DNA of 64,000 nt, from positions 3,968,001-4,032,000 of the forward strand of contig NZ_CP047027.1 of the NCBI RefSeq assembly GCF_009797025.1, given 5' to 3'. Below are positions 44,277 through 53,380 of this stretch, piece by piece. Numbering within the stretch: the first letter of the stretch is position 1; the number at the start of each line of letters is the position of its first letter. This stretch comes from Cellulophaga sp. L1A9. GTDB taxonomy: Bacteria; Bacteroidota; Bacteroidia; Flavobacteriales; Flavobacteriaceae. The position numbers were made by a program, and so were the translations under genes. A model generated the notes under the pieces. The model was not told the origin of the DNA, searched no databases, and saw nothing but the letters and a program-made list of their open reading frames with translations.

Positions 44277-44618
44277 TTAAATAATGGACAGAATATTGGA
44301 AGACGGGCGTCCGATGACTGCTTTTTTACCGTTTACTATAATAGGGCGTTCAATTAACTTTGGGTTTGCAACCATTGCTTTTATGATGTCTCCTTCTGAT
44401 AATTCTTTGCCTTTGAATTCATCTTTCCAAATTTTTTCATTTTTCCGGACTAAATCAATGGCAGATATACCTAATAGATGTAGGATATCAATGAGTTGCT
44501 TTTCAGTGAATAGCTCTTCTAAATATTTAACGACTTTAAACTCCTTACCTGATTTTTCAAGTACCGCTAAACCTTCTCTAGATTTTGAGCATCTTGGGTT
44601 GTGATATATTGTAATCAT
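44277..44618 (-). CDS. ArsC/Spx family protein (arsenate reductase-like)
   Basis: The 113-residue product has the thioredoxin-like ArsC fold. The active Cys is in NPRCSKSREGL, followed by VVKYLEELFTEKQL, and the C-terminal ANPKLIERPIIVNGKKAVIGRP that closes over the active site, where Arg residues of the reductase type appear. The single Cys and the C-terminal RP motif fit glutaredoxin-dependent arsenate reductase more closely than Spx. No arsenic pump or sensor is nearby, so a housekeeping redox role is as likely. It lies 30 bp downstream of prfB on the same strand. Confidence 0.87.
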   Translation of the reverse strand: MITIYHNPRCSKSREGLAVLEKSGKEFKVVKYLEELFTEKQLIDILHLLGISAIDLVRKNEKIWKDEFKGKELSEGDIIKAMVANPKLIERPIIVNGKKAVIGRPSSNILSII

Positions 44619-44648
44619 AATAATTTATTTTAAAAGTTATAGATCAAT

Positions 44649-45750
44649 TTATTCCTCATCTCTCTGACCCATCATCATAAGAAAAGCTTTTAAGAACTTA
44701 TCGATGTCACCATCCATGACCGCATCAACATTTCCCGTTTCGGTACCTGTACGTACGTCTTTTACTAGTTTGTAAGGATGCATCACGTAATTCCGTATTT
44801 GGGACCCCCATTCAATTTTCATTTTAGAGGACTCTATTTCTTGACGGGCTTCCATTTTTTTGCGCAATTCAATCTCATAGAGTTGTGATTTAAGCATTTT
44901 TAATGCCGTAGCTCTATTTTCGTGCTGAGAGCGTGAATCTGAACAAGAAATTTGAATTCCACTTGGTTTATGGGTAAGCTGAACTTTAGTTTCAACCTTA
45001 TTCACATTTTGTCCACCAGCACCAGAAGACCTTGCGGTTGTAATATCTATATCTGCAGGATTAATAGCAATCTCTATGCTATCATCTACTAATGGATACA
45101 CATAAACAGATGCAAATGAGGTATGACGTTTCGCATTGCTATCAAAAGGAGAAATACGCACCAATCGGTGGACTCCATTTTCACCTTTCAACCATCCAAA
45201 GGAAAACTCACCATCAATTTCTAAGGTTACGGTTTTTATACCTGTAACATCACCTTCTTGATAATTGAGTTCTTTTATTTTGAAGCCTTTTTTTTCGCTC
45301 CACATCATATACATTCGCATGAGCATAGCAGCCCAGTCACAACTCTCAGTACCACCGGCTCCAGCTGTAATTTGTATAATGGCAGGAAGCTCATCACCTT
45401 CTTCAGAAAGCATATTTTTGAACTCTAGATTCTCTATGCTATCTAATGTTTTAGTATAATGCTTTTCTACTTCTTCTTCACTTATAGCTCCTTCCTTTTG
45501 AAATTCGATAAGAACTTCCAGGTCGTTTGCTAATGTTTCGGATGCTTCATAATCGTCTACCCATTTTTTTTTAGATTGAATGAACTTCATATGCTCCTGA
45601 GCTTTTTGGGGATTGTCCCAAAAATCTGGTGCTAATGTTTTTTCTTGTTCATTTTCTACTTCTATAAGTTTGGCATCAACGTCAAAGATACCTCCTCAAC
45701 GCACCAAGGCGATCTAAAAGACCTTTATAAAGGTCTGTAGTAATTATCAT
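44649..45750 (-). CDS. prfB: Peptide chain release factor 2, with programmed +1 frameshift
   Basis: RF2 terminates translation at UGA and UAA. The gene is in two frames. A 22-codon leader starts with ATG at 45750-45748 ([11 protein letters not shown]) and ends at an in-frame TGA (45684-45682). Skipping the T at 45684 joins it to the main frame from 45683 to 44649, giving 366 residues, the usual length. The tripeptide motif SPF (RISPFDSNA) and the GGQ motif ([12 protein letters not shown]) are present. The frameshift site AGGAGG-TAT-CTT-TGA-C is a standard RF2 autoregulation site: RF2 shortage slows termination and promotes the shift. Followed by the ArsC-like gene. Confidence 0.95.
45681..45696 (-). 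other. prfB: RF2 +1 programmed frameshift signal
   Basis: On the minus strand the sequence reads AGGAGG, TAT, CTT, TGA, C. The Shine-Dalgarno-like AGGAGG lies 3 nt from the slippery CTT and the in-frame TGA is followed by C, the arrangement that promotes +1 slippage in prfB of many bacteria. Confidence 0.93.
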
Positions 45751-45819
45751 GCTATTCAATTTGAAGCAAAAATAAGTTTCTTTTTACTTGAAATCTCTTC
45801 TAATCACAAAAAAGATAAT

Positions 45820-46674
45820 TTACTGTTGCTGGCTGTTAACTGCTACCGAATATTGTGTTCTATTTTGACCCTCGGTATATACGACCCCTTTTAAAGGGGA
45901 GCAGTCTTGGTAATCTTTACCATGACATACCTTGATATGGTTGTTACCCACTAATAAATTGTTGGTAGGGTCAAAGCCTACCCAGCCGGTAGTAGGAATA
46001 TAAGCTTCTGTCCAAGCGTGCATTTGAGAATCTCCAAAATAACCATTTCCCTGATCTAGATATCCTGAGACATAGCGTGCAGGGATCTTATTGGCTCTGG
46101 CTATAGCACAAAATAAATGTGAGAAATCTTGACAAACGCCATGCTTGTTTGTAATAATATCTTTTAAAGTGGTCTTAACATCCGTTACATCTATTTTGAA
46201 ATAGAGGTGTTCATGAGTAAATTTATTTAAATCTTGCAAATTTTCAAAGATAGATTTAGTAGCATCAAAAGAAAAAATAGCTTGATTGCTTTGGGGTAAC
46301 GTAGTGAAATGGGTATCCTTTAAAAACTGATGATGATCAACTTTAAATTCTAGAGAATTTAATTTATTATAATCAGCTTCCATAGTGGAAGTGATTTCAA
46401 AATCAAACGGGTTTACATCTTTTTTAAGTAGTTGGAAATGTGCTTTAAATTCAATCTCATTAAATTCCTTTTTTGGGCTAATACGTATTGTTTCAAAACC
46501 GTAGCCATTTATTGAAAACTCATTATTAGTTCCTAATGAGTTTTCAAATTTAATTTCAACTAATTCTTGATTATCATTGGTTGCAGGGATAATTAAAAAT
46601 TGCCAATAGGCACTATGCACTAGGTTTTCATAGGTGTTTTTGGTGTTATAGGTAATGCTATATTCTAATGACAT
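45820..46674 (-). CDS. Transglutaminase-like cysteine protease family protein
   Basis: The 284-residue protein belongs to the transglutaminase-like superfamily with the complete catalytic triad: Cys181 in GVCQDFSHL, His219 in MHAWTEAYI, Asp235 in GFDPTNN. The N-terminal ~150 residues are the beta-rich domain usual in this group (YSITYNTKNTYENLV). There is no signal peptide. It is the last gene of a leftward operon with an alpha-E protein and a circularly permuted ATP-grasp protein, a conserved trio whose product is not known but is thought to be peptide-related. The catalytic role (amidase, transferase or protease) is not settled. Confidence 0.9.
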   Translation of the reverse strand: MSLEYSITYNTKNTYENLVHSAYWQFLIIPATNDNQELVEIKFENSLGTNNEFSINGYGFETIRISPKKEFNEIEFKAHFQLLKKDVNPFDFEITSTMEADYNKLNSLEFKVDHHQFLKDTHFTTLPQSNQAIFSFDATKSIFENLQDLNKFTHEHLYFKIDVTDVKTTLKDIITNKHGVCQDFSHLFCAIARANKIPARYVSGYLDQGNGYFGDSQMHAWTEAYIPTTGWVGFDPTNNLLVGNNHIKVCHGKDYQDCSPLKGVVYTEGQNRTQYSVAVNSQQQ

Positions 46675-46718
46675 AATTTAAAAAAAAATTGTGACTAAGT
46701 TAGCGTATTAGAAATCGT

Positions 46719-47666
46719 CTAATAGTTAAAAAATTCTTTTTCCATTTTTAAACTTATCTCCGTTAAATTAACTAGAATATTCTCTATAAACTCTTGAATG
46801 TTGCACTCTATTTCTTCAATGTGTTTGTATTGAATTTCTGACCTTACTTTTCCTATTAAAAAAGCTGTTGAATTTTTGTTGTAATTAGTAGTGGTGTCCA
46901 ATACTTTAATATGATGATAAACTTGATTAAGACTATTCATTATAGAACGCGGACAATTGGGATTTAAAATTAAAAACTCTAAAGTAGAAACACTTGTGGG
47001 TGCTTTCTTGTAATGCCTTCTCATCATATCATAGGATTCGGCACATTTTAATAAAGTAGTCCATTCAAAACTTTTACTAAAAGCATCGCCATAACTCCCT
47101 TGAGAACTTAGAGCATCCCTGTTTTTAGAATTTATCATTCTAATTACTTGTGTGGCACGTTCCATATTTATTCCCAACATTATAATTGCATATACAGGAT
47201 CATGGAGTAGGGTGCCTCTAATTTTACCTCTTAAGATATCAGTCATTTCAGTAACGTGAAGCGTAAAATCATGAAGTCCATTCTTTACGAATACATCTGA
47301 GTTGTAATTCACTATAAAATGATAGAATTTATTAATTGCTTCATACAATTCTGTAGAGATTAAATCTCGAGCACTATTGGCATTTTCACGTGCAGACTTA
47401 ATATTATTGATAATGGAGTAATGGGTTTGATAATCTAAACCTATTTTAAATAAAACATTTTGTTCATTGAGAATTTTGCTTTCATCTTCTTCAGGGTCTC
47501 CAACCATAAAAAGCATGGACCGCAATACAAATTGTCTTGATTGTGAAAGTTGATTAGGTGCATCTAAAGATGAAAAATAATTTACATTTAAGTAACGAGC
47601 AATATGTTCTGAACGTTCAATATAACGACCCATCCAGAATAAATTATTTGCGACTCTTGCTAGCAT
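46719..47666 (-). CDS. Alpha-E domain protein
   Basis: A 315-residue all-helical alpha-E (COG2307-type) protein. The N-terminal segment MLARVANNLFWMGRYIERSEHIARYLNVN and the later MGRYIERSE-type signature are characteristic. It always occurs with a circularly permuted ATP-grasp ligase and a transglutaminase-like protein, as here: it ends 44 bp before the transglutaminase gene and starts 3 bp after the ATP-grasp stop. It carries no recognised catalytic residue and may be a scaffold or substrate-binding subunit. Confidence 0.9.
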   Translation of the reverse strand: MLARVANNLFWMGRYIERSEHIARYLNVNYFSSLDAPNQLSQSRQFVLRSMLFMVGDPEEDESKILNEQNVLFKIGLDYQTHYSIINNIKSARENANSARDLISTELYEAINKFYHFIVNYNSDVFVKNGLHDFTLHVTEMTDILRGKIRGTLLHDPVYAIIMLGINMERATQVIRMINSKNRDALSSQGSYGDAFSKSFEWTTLLKCAESYDMMRRHYKKAPTSVSTLEFLILNPNCPRSIMNSLNQVYHHIKVLDTTTNYNKNSTAFLIGKVRSEIQYKHIEEIECNIQEFIENILVNLTEISLKMEKEFFNY

Positions 47667-47669
47667 ATA

Positions 47670-49136
47670 TTAAATAGATTTTAGTACCCAAGTGTCTTTA
47701 GAACCACCGCCTTGAGATGAATTAACAATTAAATTTCCTTTTTGAAGTGCTACTCGCGTTAAACCGCCTTTTAGAACAAATTCTTTGTCTTTACCTAATA
47801 CGGTAAAGGTTCTTAAATCTACATGGCGTTGTTCAAATTCTTCGGTATCATCAATATAGGTAGGATGCACCGATAAGGACATTATAGGTTGGGCTACATA
47901 CTTTCGGGGACTCGCTAAGATTTCAGCTTTAACTCTTTCTATTTCTTCTTTGCTAAGTCTATTCCCTATAGATATGCCATAACCACCTGCTTCATCGACA
48001 GGTTTAATCACCAAATTCCCTATATTTTCTAAAACATACTTTAATTCTTCAGGTCTTGAACAATGATAGGTATGTACATTATTTAATATAGGTTCCTCGT
48101 CTAAGTAATATTTAATAATCTGAGGCATATAAGTATAAACGGCTTTATCATCTGCAACTCCGGTACCAGGAGCATTTGCGAGCGTAACATTTCCTTTCTT
48201 ATAGGCAGCAAATAATCCAGGAACGCCTATTGCTGAGTCCGCCCTAAATTCTAATGGATCTAAAAATTGATCATCTATTCTCCTATAAATGATATCTACT
48301 TTTACAGGACCTTTTATCGTTTTCATGTATACAAAATCGTTCTCAACAAATAAATCTCGACCTTCAACAAGCTCAACACCCATGGTCTTTGCTAGATAAG
48401 AGTGTTCATAAAACGCAGAATTATACATGCCAGGAGTAATAACCACACAATTAGGGATGTCTACACCGTGAGGTTTAACGCTTTCTAAGAGATCTAAAAG
48501 ATTTTCAGCGTAATTGGTCACAGAATAGGTCTGGTAATGATTAAAAACACCAAAGAGTGCGCGTTTTAAAGCAGTTCTATTACATATAACATAGCTAACA
48601 CCAGAAGGGCAACGGATATTATCTTCTAATACATAGTATTTGCCATCATTGTGTTTTATAACATCAATACCTGAAATGTGATTGTAGATACCACCAGGAG
48701 GATCTATACCATTCATTTGATCTAAATAATTGACAGAAGAACTTATTAAATCCATGGGGACTATACCATCACGAATTATATTTTTATCGTGGTATATATC
48801 CCAAAGAAAAAGGTTTAGAGCTTTACTTCTTTGTATGGATCCTTTTTCAATAATCTCCCATTCAGAAGGGTCAATAATTCTAGGAAAAAGATCAAAAGGA
48901 AAAATTTTCTCTTTTGTCTCTTTATCTCCGTAGACTTGAAAGGTAATACCTTGATTAAAAAATGAAGCTTTTGCTTTTGAATTTAGTTTTACATAGTCGG
49001 CAATTGATTGCTCCCCATATAAGCTAAAGAGTTTTTGGTAAATTTCTTTGATTTTTCCATCAGCATCAAAAATTTCATCATACAACTCAGAATCTTTTTC
49101 GTAAGATGAAAAGATTTTATTCTCAATATTTGTCAT
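47670..49136 (-). CDS. Circularly permuted ATP-grasp type 2 protein
   Basis: The 488-residue product is a circularly permuted ATP-grasp ligase-like enzyme (COG2308-type). Visible segments are IKHNDGKYYVLEDNIRCPSGVSYV, NCVVITPGMYNSAFYEHSYLAKTMGVELVEGRDL, IYRRIDDQFLDPLEF, LANAPGTGVADDKAVY, and a C-terminal FVLKGGLTRVAL. Such enzymes make amide bonds at the expense of ATP. It is the first gene of the trio with alpha-E and transglutaminase. The predicted product is a short peptide or modified amino acid, which remains to be identified. Confidence 0.9.
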   Translation of the reverse strand: MTNIENKIFSSYEKDSELYDEIFDADGKIKEIYQKLFSLYGEQSIADYVKLNSKAKASFFNQGITFQVYGDKETKEKIFPFDLFPRIIDPSEWEIIEKGSIQRSKALNLFLWDIYHDKNIIRDGIVPMDLISSSVNYLDQMNGIDPPGGIYNHISGIDVIKHNDGKYYVLEDNIRCPSGVSYVICNRTALKRALFGVFNHYQTYSVTNYAENLLDLLESVKPHGVDIPNCVVITPGMYNSAFYEHSYLAKTMGVELVEGRDLFVENDFVYMKTIKGPVKVDIIYRRIDDQFLDPLEFRADSAIGVPGLFAAYKKGNVTLANAPGTGVADDKAVYTYMPQIIKYYLDEEPILNNVHTYHCSRPEELKYVLENIGNLVIKPVDEAGGYGISIGNRLSKEEIERVKAEILASPRKYVAQPIMSLSVHPTYIDDTEEFEQRHVDLRTFTVLGKDKEFVLKGGLTRVALQKGNLIVNSSQGGGSKDTWVLKSI

Positions 49137-49332
49137 ATAAATAGTGTTTGAGTTAATTTACTGTTTTTTGTAGACTTTATTGGCATTAATTCAATAATAA
49201 TCGGACTATAATTTAATATTTAAATAATAATTCTCAATGATTATTAATAATCTCATTTTTTATAGCTATTGGGGTGTATTTCTAAAAAAGGTCATTGTTT
49301 TTTTATAATTTTAAAATCTAAAACCACTGAAA

Positions 49333-51729
49333 ATGAGACCAAAAAAGATGCCTTTCCTTTTGCTATTATTTGTAGCACTAACCACTACAGCACAATTTTC
49401 TGAAAAAAGTAAGGGCTTTCAGAAATTTAACGGATTTTTTGATGTTTTCTATGATGACCAAAATGATAAGGTATATCTAGAAGTAGAAGACTTAAATAAG
49501 GAGTTTCTATATGTTTATGCCTTAAGTAATGGTATTGGTAGCAATGACATAGGTTTAGACCGCGGCCAATTAGGAAATGAACAGGTTGTTTATTTTAAAA
49601 AGGCGGGTAATAAATTATTATTAATTCAGCCCAACTTAAAATATAGAGCTTTAACGGATAATGTTTTAGAGAAAAAATCGGTGGCACAAGCTTTTGCCAA
49701 ATCTGTATTATTTGGATTTAAAATTGAAGAAGAAAAGGATGGAAAATATATTATTGATATAACTGACTTCCTCATGCAAGATACGCATGGTGTGGTAAAT
49801 AGGTTAAAACGTGCGCAACAAGGATCCTTTAGTTTAGATAAATCCAAAAGCGCTATTGATTTAGAGCGCACCAAGGCCTTCCCTAAGAATATAGAATTAG
49901 ATGTTATCCTAACCTTTAAAGGAGATGCTAAGGGTTCTGAATTAAGAAGCGTTGCTCCTAATGCAGATTTAATTACCGTAGCGCAGCATCATTCTTTTAT
50001 AGAACTACCTGATGCTAATTTCAAAAAGCGAGGGTATGATCCAAGAAGTGGTTCTTATCCTTTTTCTTATTATGATTACGCTACCCCAGTACAAGAGGCT
50101 ATCTTAAAACAATTCATAAGAAGACATCGTTTAGAAAAGAAAGATCCAAATGCAGCCATTAGTGAAGCGGTTGAGCCTATTGTATATTATTTAGATAACG
50201 GCACTCCTGAGCCGGTAAGAAGTGCGTTGTTAGAGGGTGGTGCATGGTGGAATCAGGCTTTTGAAGCAATTGGCTATAAAGATGCTTTTCAATTAAAAAT
50301 GTTACCTGCAGATGCAGATCCATTAGATTCTCGGTATAATGTGATCCAATGGGTACATCGCTCTACAAGAGGGTGGAGTTATGGCAGTAGTATAACGGAT
50401 CCTAGAACTGGCGAGATCATTAAAGGCCATGTGAGTTTAGGTAGTTTACGTATTCGACAAGATTTTTTAATTGCCCAAGCATTAATGGATAAGCCTTTTG
50501 AAGAACGTGATGATAATTATGAACCTATGCTTGAAATGGCTTTGGCGAGAATACGCCAATTGTCTGCACATGAAATTGGCCATACATTGGGGTTCTCCCA
50601 TAATTTTGCAGCGAGCACAAATGATAGAGCTTCAGTGATGGATTATCCGCATCCTCAATTTAACATCAAACGTGGTAAAATTGATTTTTCAGAAGCTTAT
50701 GCTACGGGAATAGGAGCATGGGATAAAGTAATAGTTGCCTATTCGTATTCAGATTTTACGAAAGAGAAAGAGGAGCATAAAGAATTAAATAAAATCCTTA
50801 AAGATGCTCAAGATAAAGGTCTTAGGTATATTACGGATCAAGACTCTAGACCCAAAGGCATTACAAATGGATTAAGTCACTTATGGGATAATGGTGCTAA
50901 TGCGAGTGAAGAATTAGAAAACGTTTTAAAGGTTAGAGCGCTGGCTATTGATAATTTCTCTGTGGATAATATAAAAACAGGAGAAACATATTCCACTTTA
51001 GAAGACGTTTTCGTTCCATTGTATTTATTTCACAGGTATCAGGTAGAAGCAGCAGCCAAGCTAGTTGGAGGGATAGATTTTAATTATGCCATTAAGGGAG
51101 ATCAGCAAATGGTCGTAGAGAACCTAGATAGCAAGCTTCAGAAAGAAGCATTAAAAAGTGTGCTGAAAACTTTAGATGCTAAGGTAGTGGCTATTCCTAA
51201 AGAAAAGCTAAGATTATTTCCTCCCAGAGCTTTTGGGAATCCGAGATCAAGAGAATCTTTCAAAAGTAAAACAGGTATTGCTTTTGATCCTATTTCTGCT
51301 GCGGAAACTGCTGCCGATGTTCCTTTAGTATTTCTTTTGCATCCAGAAAGAGCCTCTAAATTAATAGCGCAAAAAAGTTTAGACGATAAAAACTTAGGGT
51401 TAGAAGACGTGTTAGATCAAGTGATTGATGCTACTTTTAATAAAACCTTCAACGATGCATATCTTACCGAAGTTCAAAAAGCAATCAATTATCGTGTCTT
51501 GTATTATTTAATGAACTTAGCGGCTAATGATGAAGTTCACGGTCAAGTAAATGCTATTGCACGTTTAAAATTGAATGATTTAAAACGTAAATATCTACAA
51601 AATACGGATGCTTTCTCTTTTGAAATAGCAACTAGAATAGCACAGTTTCAGGAGCATCCAGAAACATTTAAAATAATACCAGTAGAAAAAATTCCAGATG
51701 GCTCACCCATTGGGATGGATTGTTATTAA
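49333..51729 (+). CDS. Secreted zinc-dependent metalloprotease (DUF5117/DUF4953 type)
   Basis: The 798-residue protein has a signal peptide (PFLLLLFVALTTTAQ) and the extended zinc motif HEIGHTLGFSHNF starting at His413, with the distal His as third ligand and the Glu as general base. The region before it (residues about 20-390) is the DUF5117/DUF5118-type N-terminal part, including FKKRGYDPRSGSYPFSYYDYA, and the part after it is helical. Length is typical. It likely acts in the periplasm or outside, on proteins or peptides; substrate unknown. It starts 196 bp from the divergent ATP-grasp gene. Confidence 0.93.
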   Translation: MRPKKMPFLLLLFVALTTTAQFSEKSKGFQKFNGFFDVFYDDQNDKVYLEVEDLNKEFLYVYALSNGIGSNDIGLDRGQLGNEQVVYFKKAGNKLLLIQPNLKYRALTDNVLEKKSVAQAFAKSVLFGFKIEEEKDGKYIIDITDFLMQDTHGVVNRLKRAQQGSFSLDKSKSAIDLERTKAFPKNIELDVILTFKGDAKGSELRSVAPNADLITVAQHHSFIELPDANFKKRGYDPRSGSYPFSYYDYATPVQEAILKQFIRRHRLEKKDPNAAISEAVEPIVYYLDNGTPEPVRSALLEGGAWWNQAFEAIGYKDAFQLKMLPADADPLDSRYNVIQWVHRSTRGWSYGSSITDPRTGEIIKGHVSLGSLRIRQDFLIAQALMDKPFEERDDNYEPMLEMALARIRQLSAHEIGHTLGFSHNFAASTNDRASVMDYPHPQFNIKRGKIDFSEAYATGIGAWDKVIVAYSYSDFTKEKEEHKELNKILKDAQDKGLRYITDQDSRPKGITNGLSHLWDNGANASEELENVLKVRALAIDNFSVDNIKTGETYSTLEDVFVPLYLFHRYQVEAAAKLVGGIDFNYAIKGDQQMVVENLDSKLQKEALKSVLKTLDAKVVAIPKEKLRLFPPRAFGNPRSRESFKSKTGIAFDPISAAETAADVPLVFLLHPERASKLIAQKSLDDKNLGLEDVLDQVIDATFNKTFNDAYLTEVQKAINYRVLYYLMNLAANDEVHGQVNAIARLKLNDLKRKYLQNTDAFSFEIATRIAQFQEHPETFKIIPVEKIPDGSPIGMDCY

Positions 51730-51818
51730 TGAGGCAACACAAAGAAAGTAGTGTTTAAATTCGAGAAATTGATAGGAATGCAATAAGTTTAATGCTCCAA
51801 TCTGCAATAACATAATCA

Positions 51819-52841
51819 ATGAAAATAAATTTAATTAGTGATACGGTAACAAAGCCAACGTCTGGAATGCTAAAAGCCATGTTTGAAGCAGAAGTAGGAG
51901 ATGATGTTTTTAAAGAAGATCCCTCTGTAAACGCTTTAGAGGCGAAAGTGGCTCAGTTATTTAATAAGGATGTTGCGTTGTTTTTTCCTAGTGGTACCAT
52001 GGCAAACCAAGCAGCTATAAAATTACATACACAACCAGCAGATCAGTTAATTTGTGATAAATATGCTCATGTATATAACTACGAAGGTGGTGGAATCAGT
52101 TTTAATAGCGGTGTGTCCTGTAAATTAGTAGATGGAGAAAGAGGAATGATGACAGCCAAACAGGTTGAAGAAGCTATAAATCCGCCAGATTTTTATCACA
52201 GTCCTTTGACAACCTTGGTCTGTATTGAAAATACCACCAATAAAGGAGGGGGCGCTTGTTGGGATTTTGAAGAATTGAAAAGGATACAGTCGGTGTGTAA
52301 AACGCATCATTTAGGATACCATTTGGATGGTGCGCGTTTATGGAATGCTATGGTTGCTAAAAAGGAGACTCCACAACAGTATGGTCAGCTCTTTGATACT
52401 ATAAGCATTTGTTTTAGTAAAGGTTTGGGCTGCCCTGTTGGATCTGTTTTAGTAGGGAACAAAGAAATAATGCAAAAAGCCATTAGAATTCGTAAACTCT
52501 TGGGAGGTGGTATGCGTCAGGCAGGATATTTGGCTGCTGCAGCATCCTATGCTTTAGAGCATCATGTAGAAAGATTAGCAGAAGATCATAAGAAAGCAAA
52601 AGAAATAGGGGAGGTACTGCAAAAACTATCCTTTATTAAAAAGGTAGAACCTATAGAAACGAACATCATCATATTTGAAATTGATGAAACTTTAGTAAGT
52701 GCAGAAAACTTCTTAAAAAAATTAGCTGCTAATGATGTACATATAATAGGTATGGGGCAAGGAAAATTACGAATTGTAACGCACTTGGACTATACGGATG
52801 AAATGCATGAGGCATTTTTATCAATTTTAAAGAAATTATAA
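51819..52841 (+). CDS. Low-specificity threonine aldolase-like PLP enzyme
   Basis: The 340-residue product is a fold-type I PLP enzyme of the beta-eliminating lyase group. The substrate/PLP segments are LISDTVTKPTSGMLKAMFEAEVGDD, FFPSGTMANQAAI, YHLDGARLWNAM (Asp and Arg) and the Schiff-base Lys in ICFSKGLGCPVGSVL. Close relatives cleave L-threonine or L-allo-threonine to glycine and acetaldehyde. The stereochemical specificity cannot be told. Cytoplasmic; convergent with the YegP-like gene, 7 bp apart. Preceded by a protease gene, 89 bp away. Confidence 0.92.
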   Translation: MKINLISDTVTKPTSGMLKAMFEAEVGDDVFKEDPSVNALEAKVAQLFNKDVALFFPSGTMANQAAIKLHTQPADQLICDKYAHVYNYEGGGISFNSGVSCKLVDGERGMMTAKQVEEAINPPDFYHSPLTTLVCIENTTNKGGGACWDFEELKRIQSVCKTHHLGYHLDGARLWNAMVAKKETPQQYGQLFDTISICFSKGLGCPVGSVLVGNKEIMQKAIRIRKLLGGGMRQAGYLAAAASYALEHHVERLAEDHKKAKEIGEVLQKLSFIKKVEPIETNIIIFEIDETLVSAENFLKKLAANDVHIIGMGQGKLRIVTHLDYTDEMHEAFLSILKKL

Positions 52842-52848
52842 ATTAGTA

Positions 52849-53163
52849 TTAAATATTGGTATTAGGGACTACAATCTTCTTGAGGTTCTTAATACCATTT
52901 TCCATCCCTGCTTCAGAATTATAAAGCTTAGAATTTCCTATAACCTTTCCTTCATTATTCTTAAGCATAAATAAAAACTCTCCCTTATAATTTGTTTTAC
53001 GTTCAAATAATAATGGCCTTTCTATAAAGGTGCTCAAATTAGCAACAACCTTTTCTAATTCTAATTTATCTGTGTAGGGTATGCTTTCTAAAAGGGTATT
53101 TCCGCGCTCATTTTCCAATTTAAAAGCATGATTTCCAGTGTTATGTGTGAAATATTTTACCAT
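52849..53163 (-). CDS. DUF1508 (YegP-like) small protein
   Basis: The 104-residue product contains two short repeats with the pattern aromatic-x-x-K-x-x-x-x-x-x-x-x-L-L-x-S: HAFKLENERGNTLLES, then GEFLFMLKNNEGKVIGNSKLYNSEAGMENG. DUF1508 proteins such as YegP occur as one or two repeats and form small beta-sheet proteins of unknown function. The N-terminal segment VKYFTHNTGNHAF is somewhat unusual. Cytoplasmic by sequence. Leftward and convergent with the aldolase gene. Confidence 0.75.
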   Translation of the reverse strand: MVKYFTHNTGNHAFKLENERGNTLLESIPYTDKLELEKVVANLSTFIERPLLFERKTNYKGEFLFMLKNNEGKVIGNSKLYNSEAGMENGIKNLKKIVVPNTNI

Positions 53164-53335
53164 GATTCATGTTTTTTTTGTTCAAAATACGAAAAAAAAC
53201 AGAAAAATCTAAGTGTATTTTTGTAAGAAATTACGGTAGTATGATAATTTATAGGTTGTTCGTCGGTAAAAAACGTATTTAGACGATAAATTTCTTTTTG
53301 TTTTCTTTAACAAATAGATTAGTTAAGAAAGAGAA

Positions 53336-53343
53336 TACATTTG
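53336..53343 (+). promoter_or_regulatory. Likely -7 box of the OmpA-like gene
   Basis: TACATTTG matches TAnnTTTG. A start near 53347 would leave about 34 nt before the ATG at 53381. No clear -33 TTG is seen in range. Confidence 0.4.
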
Positions 53344-53380
53344 CAGTACTAAATATTAACATAACAAAACACATTTTAAA

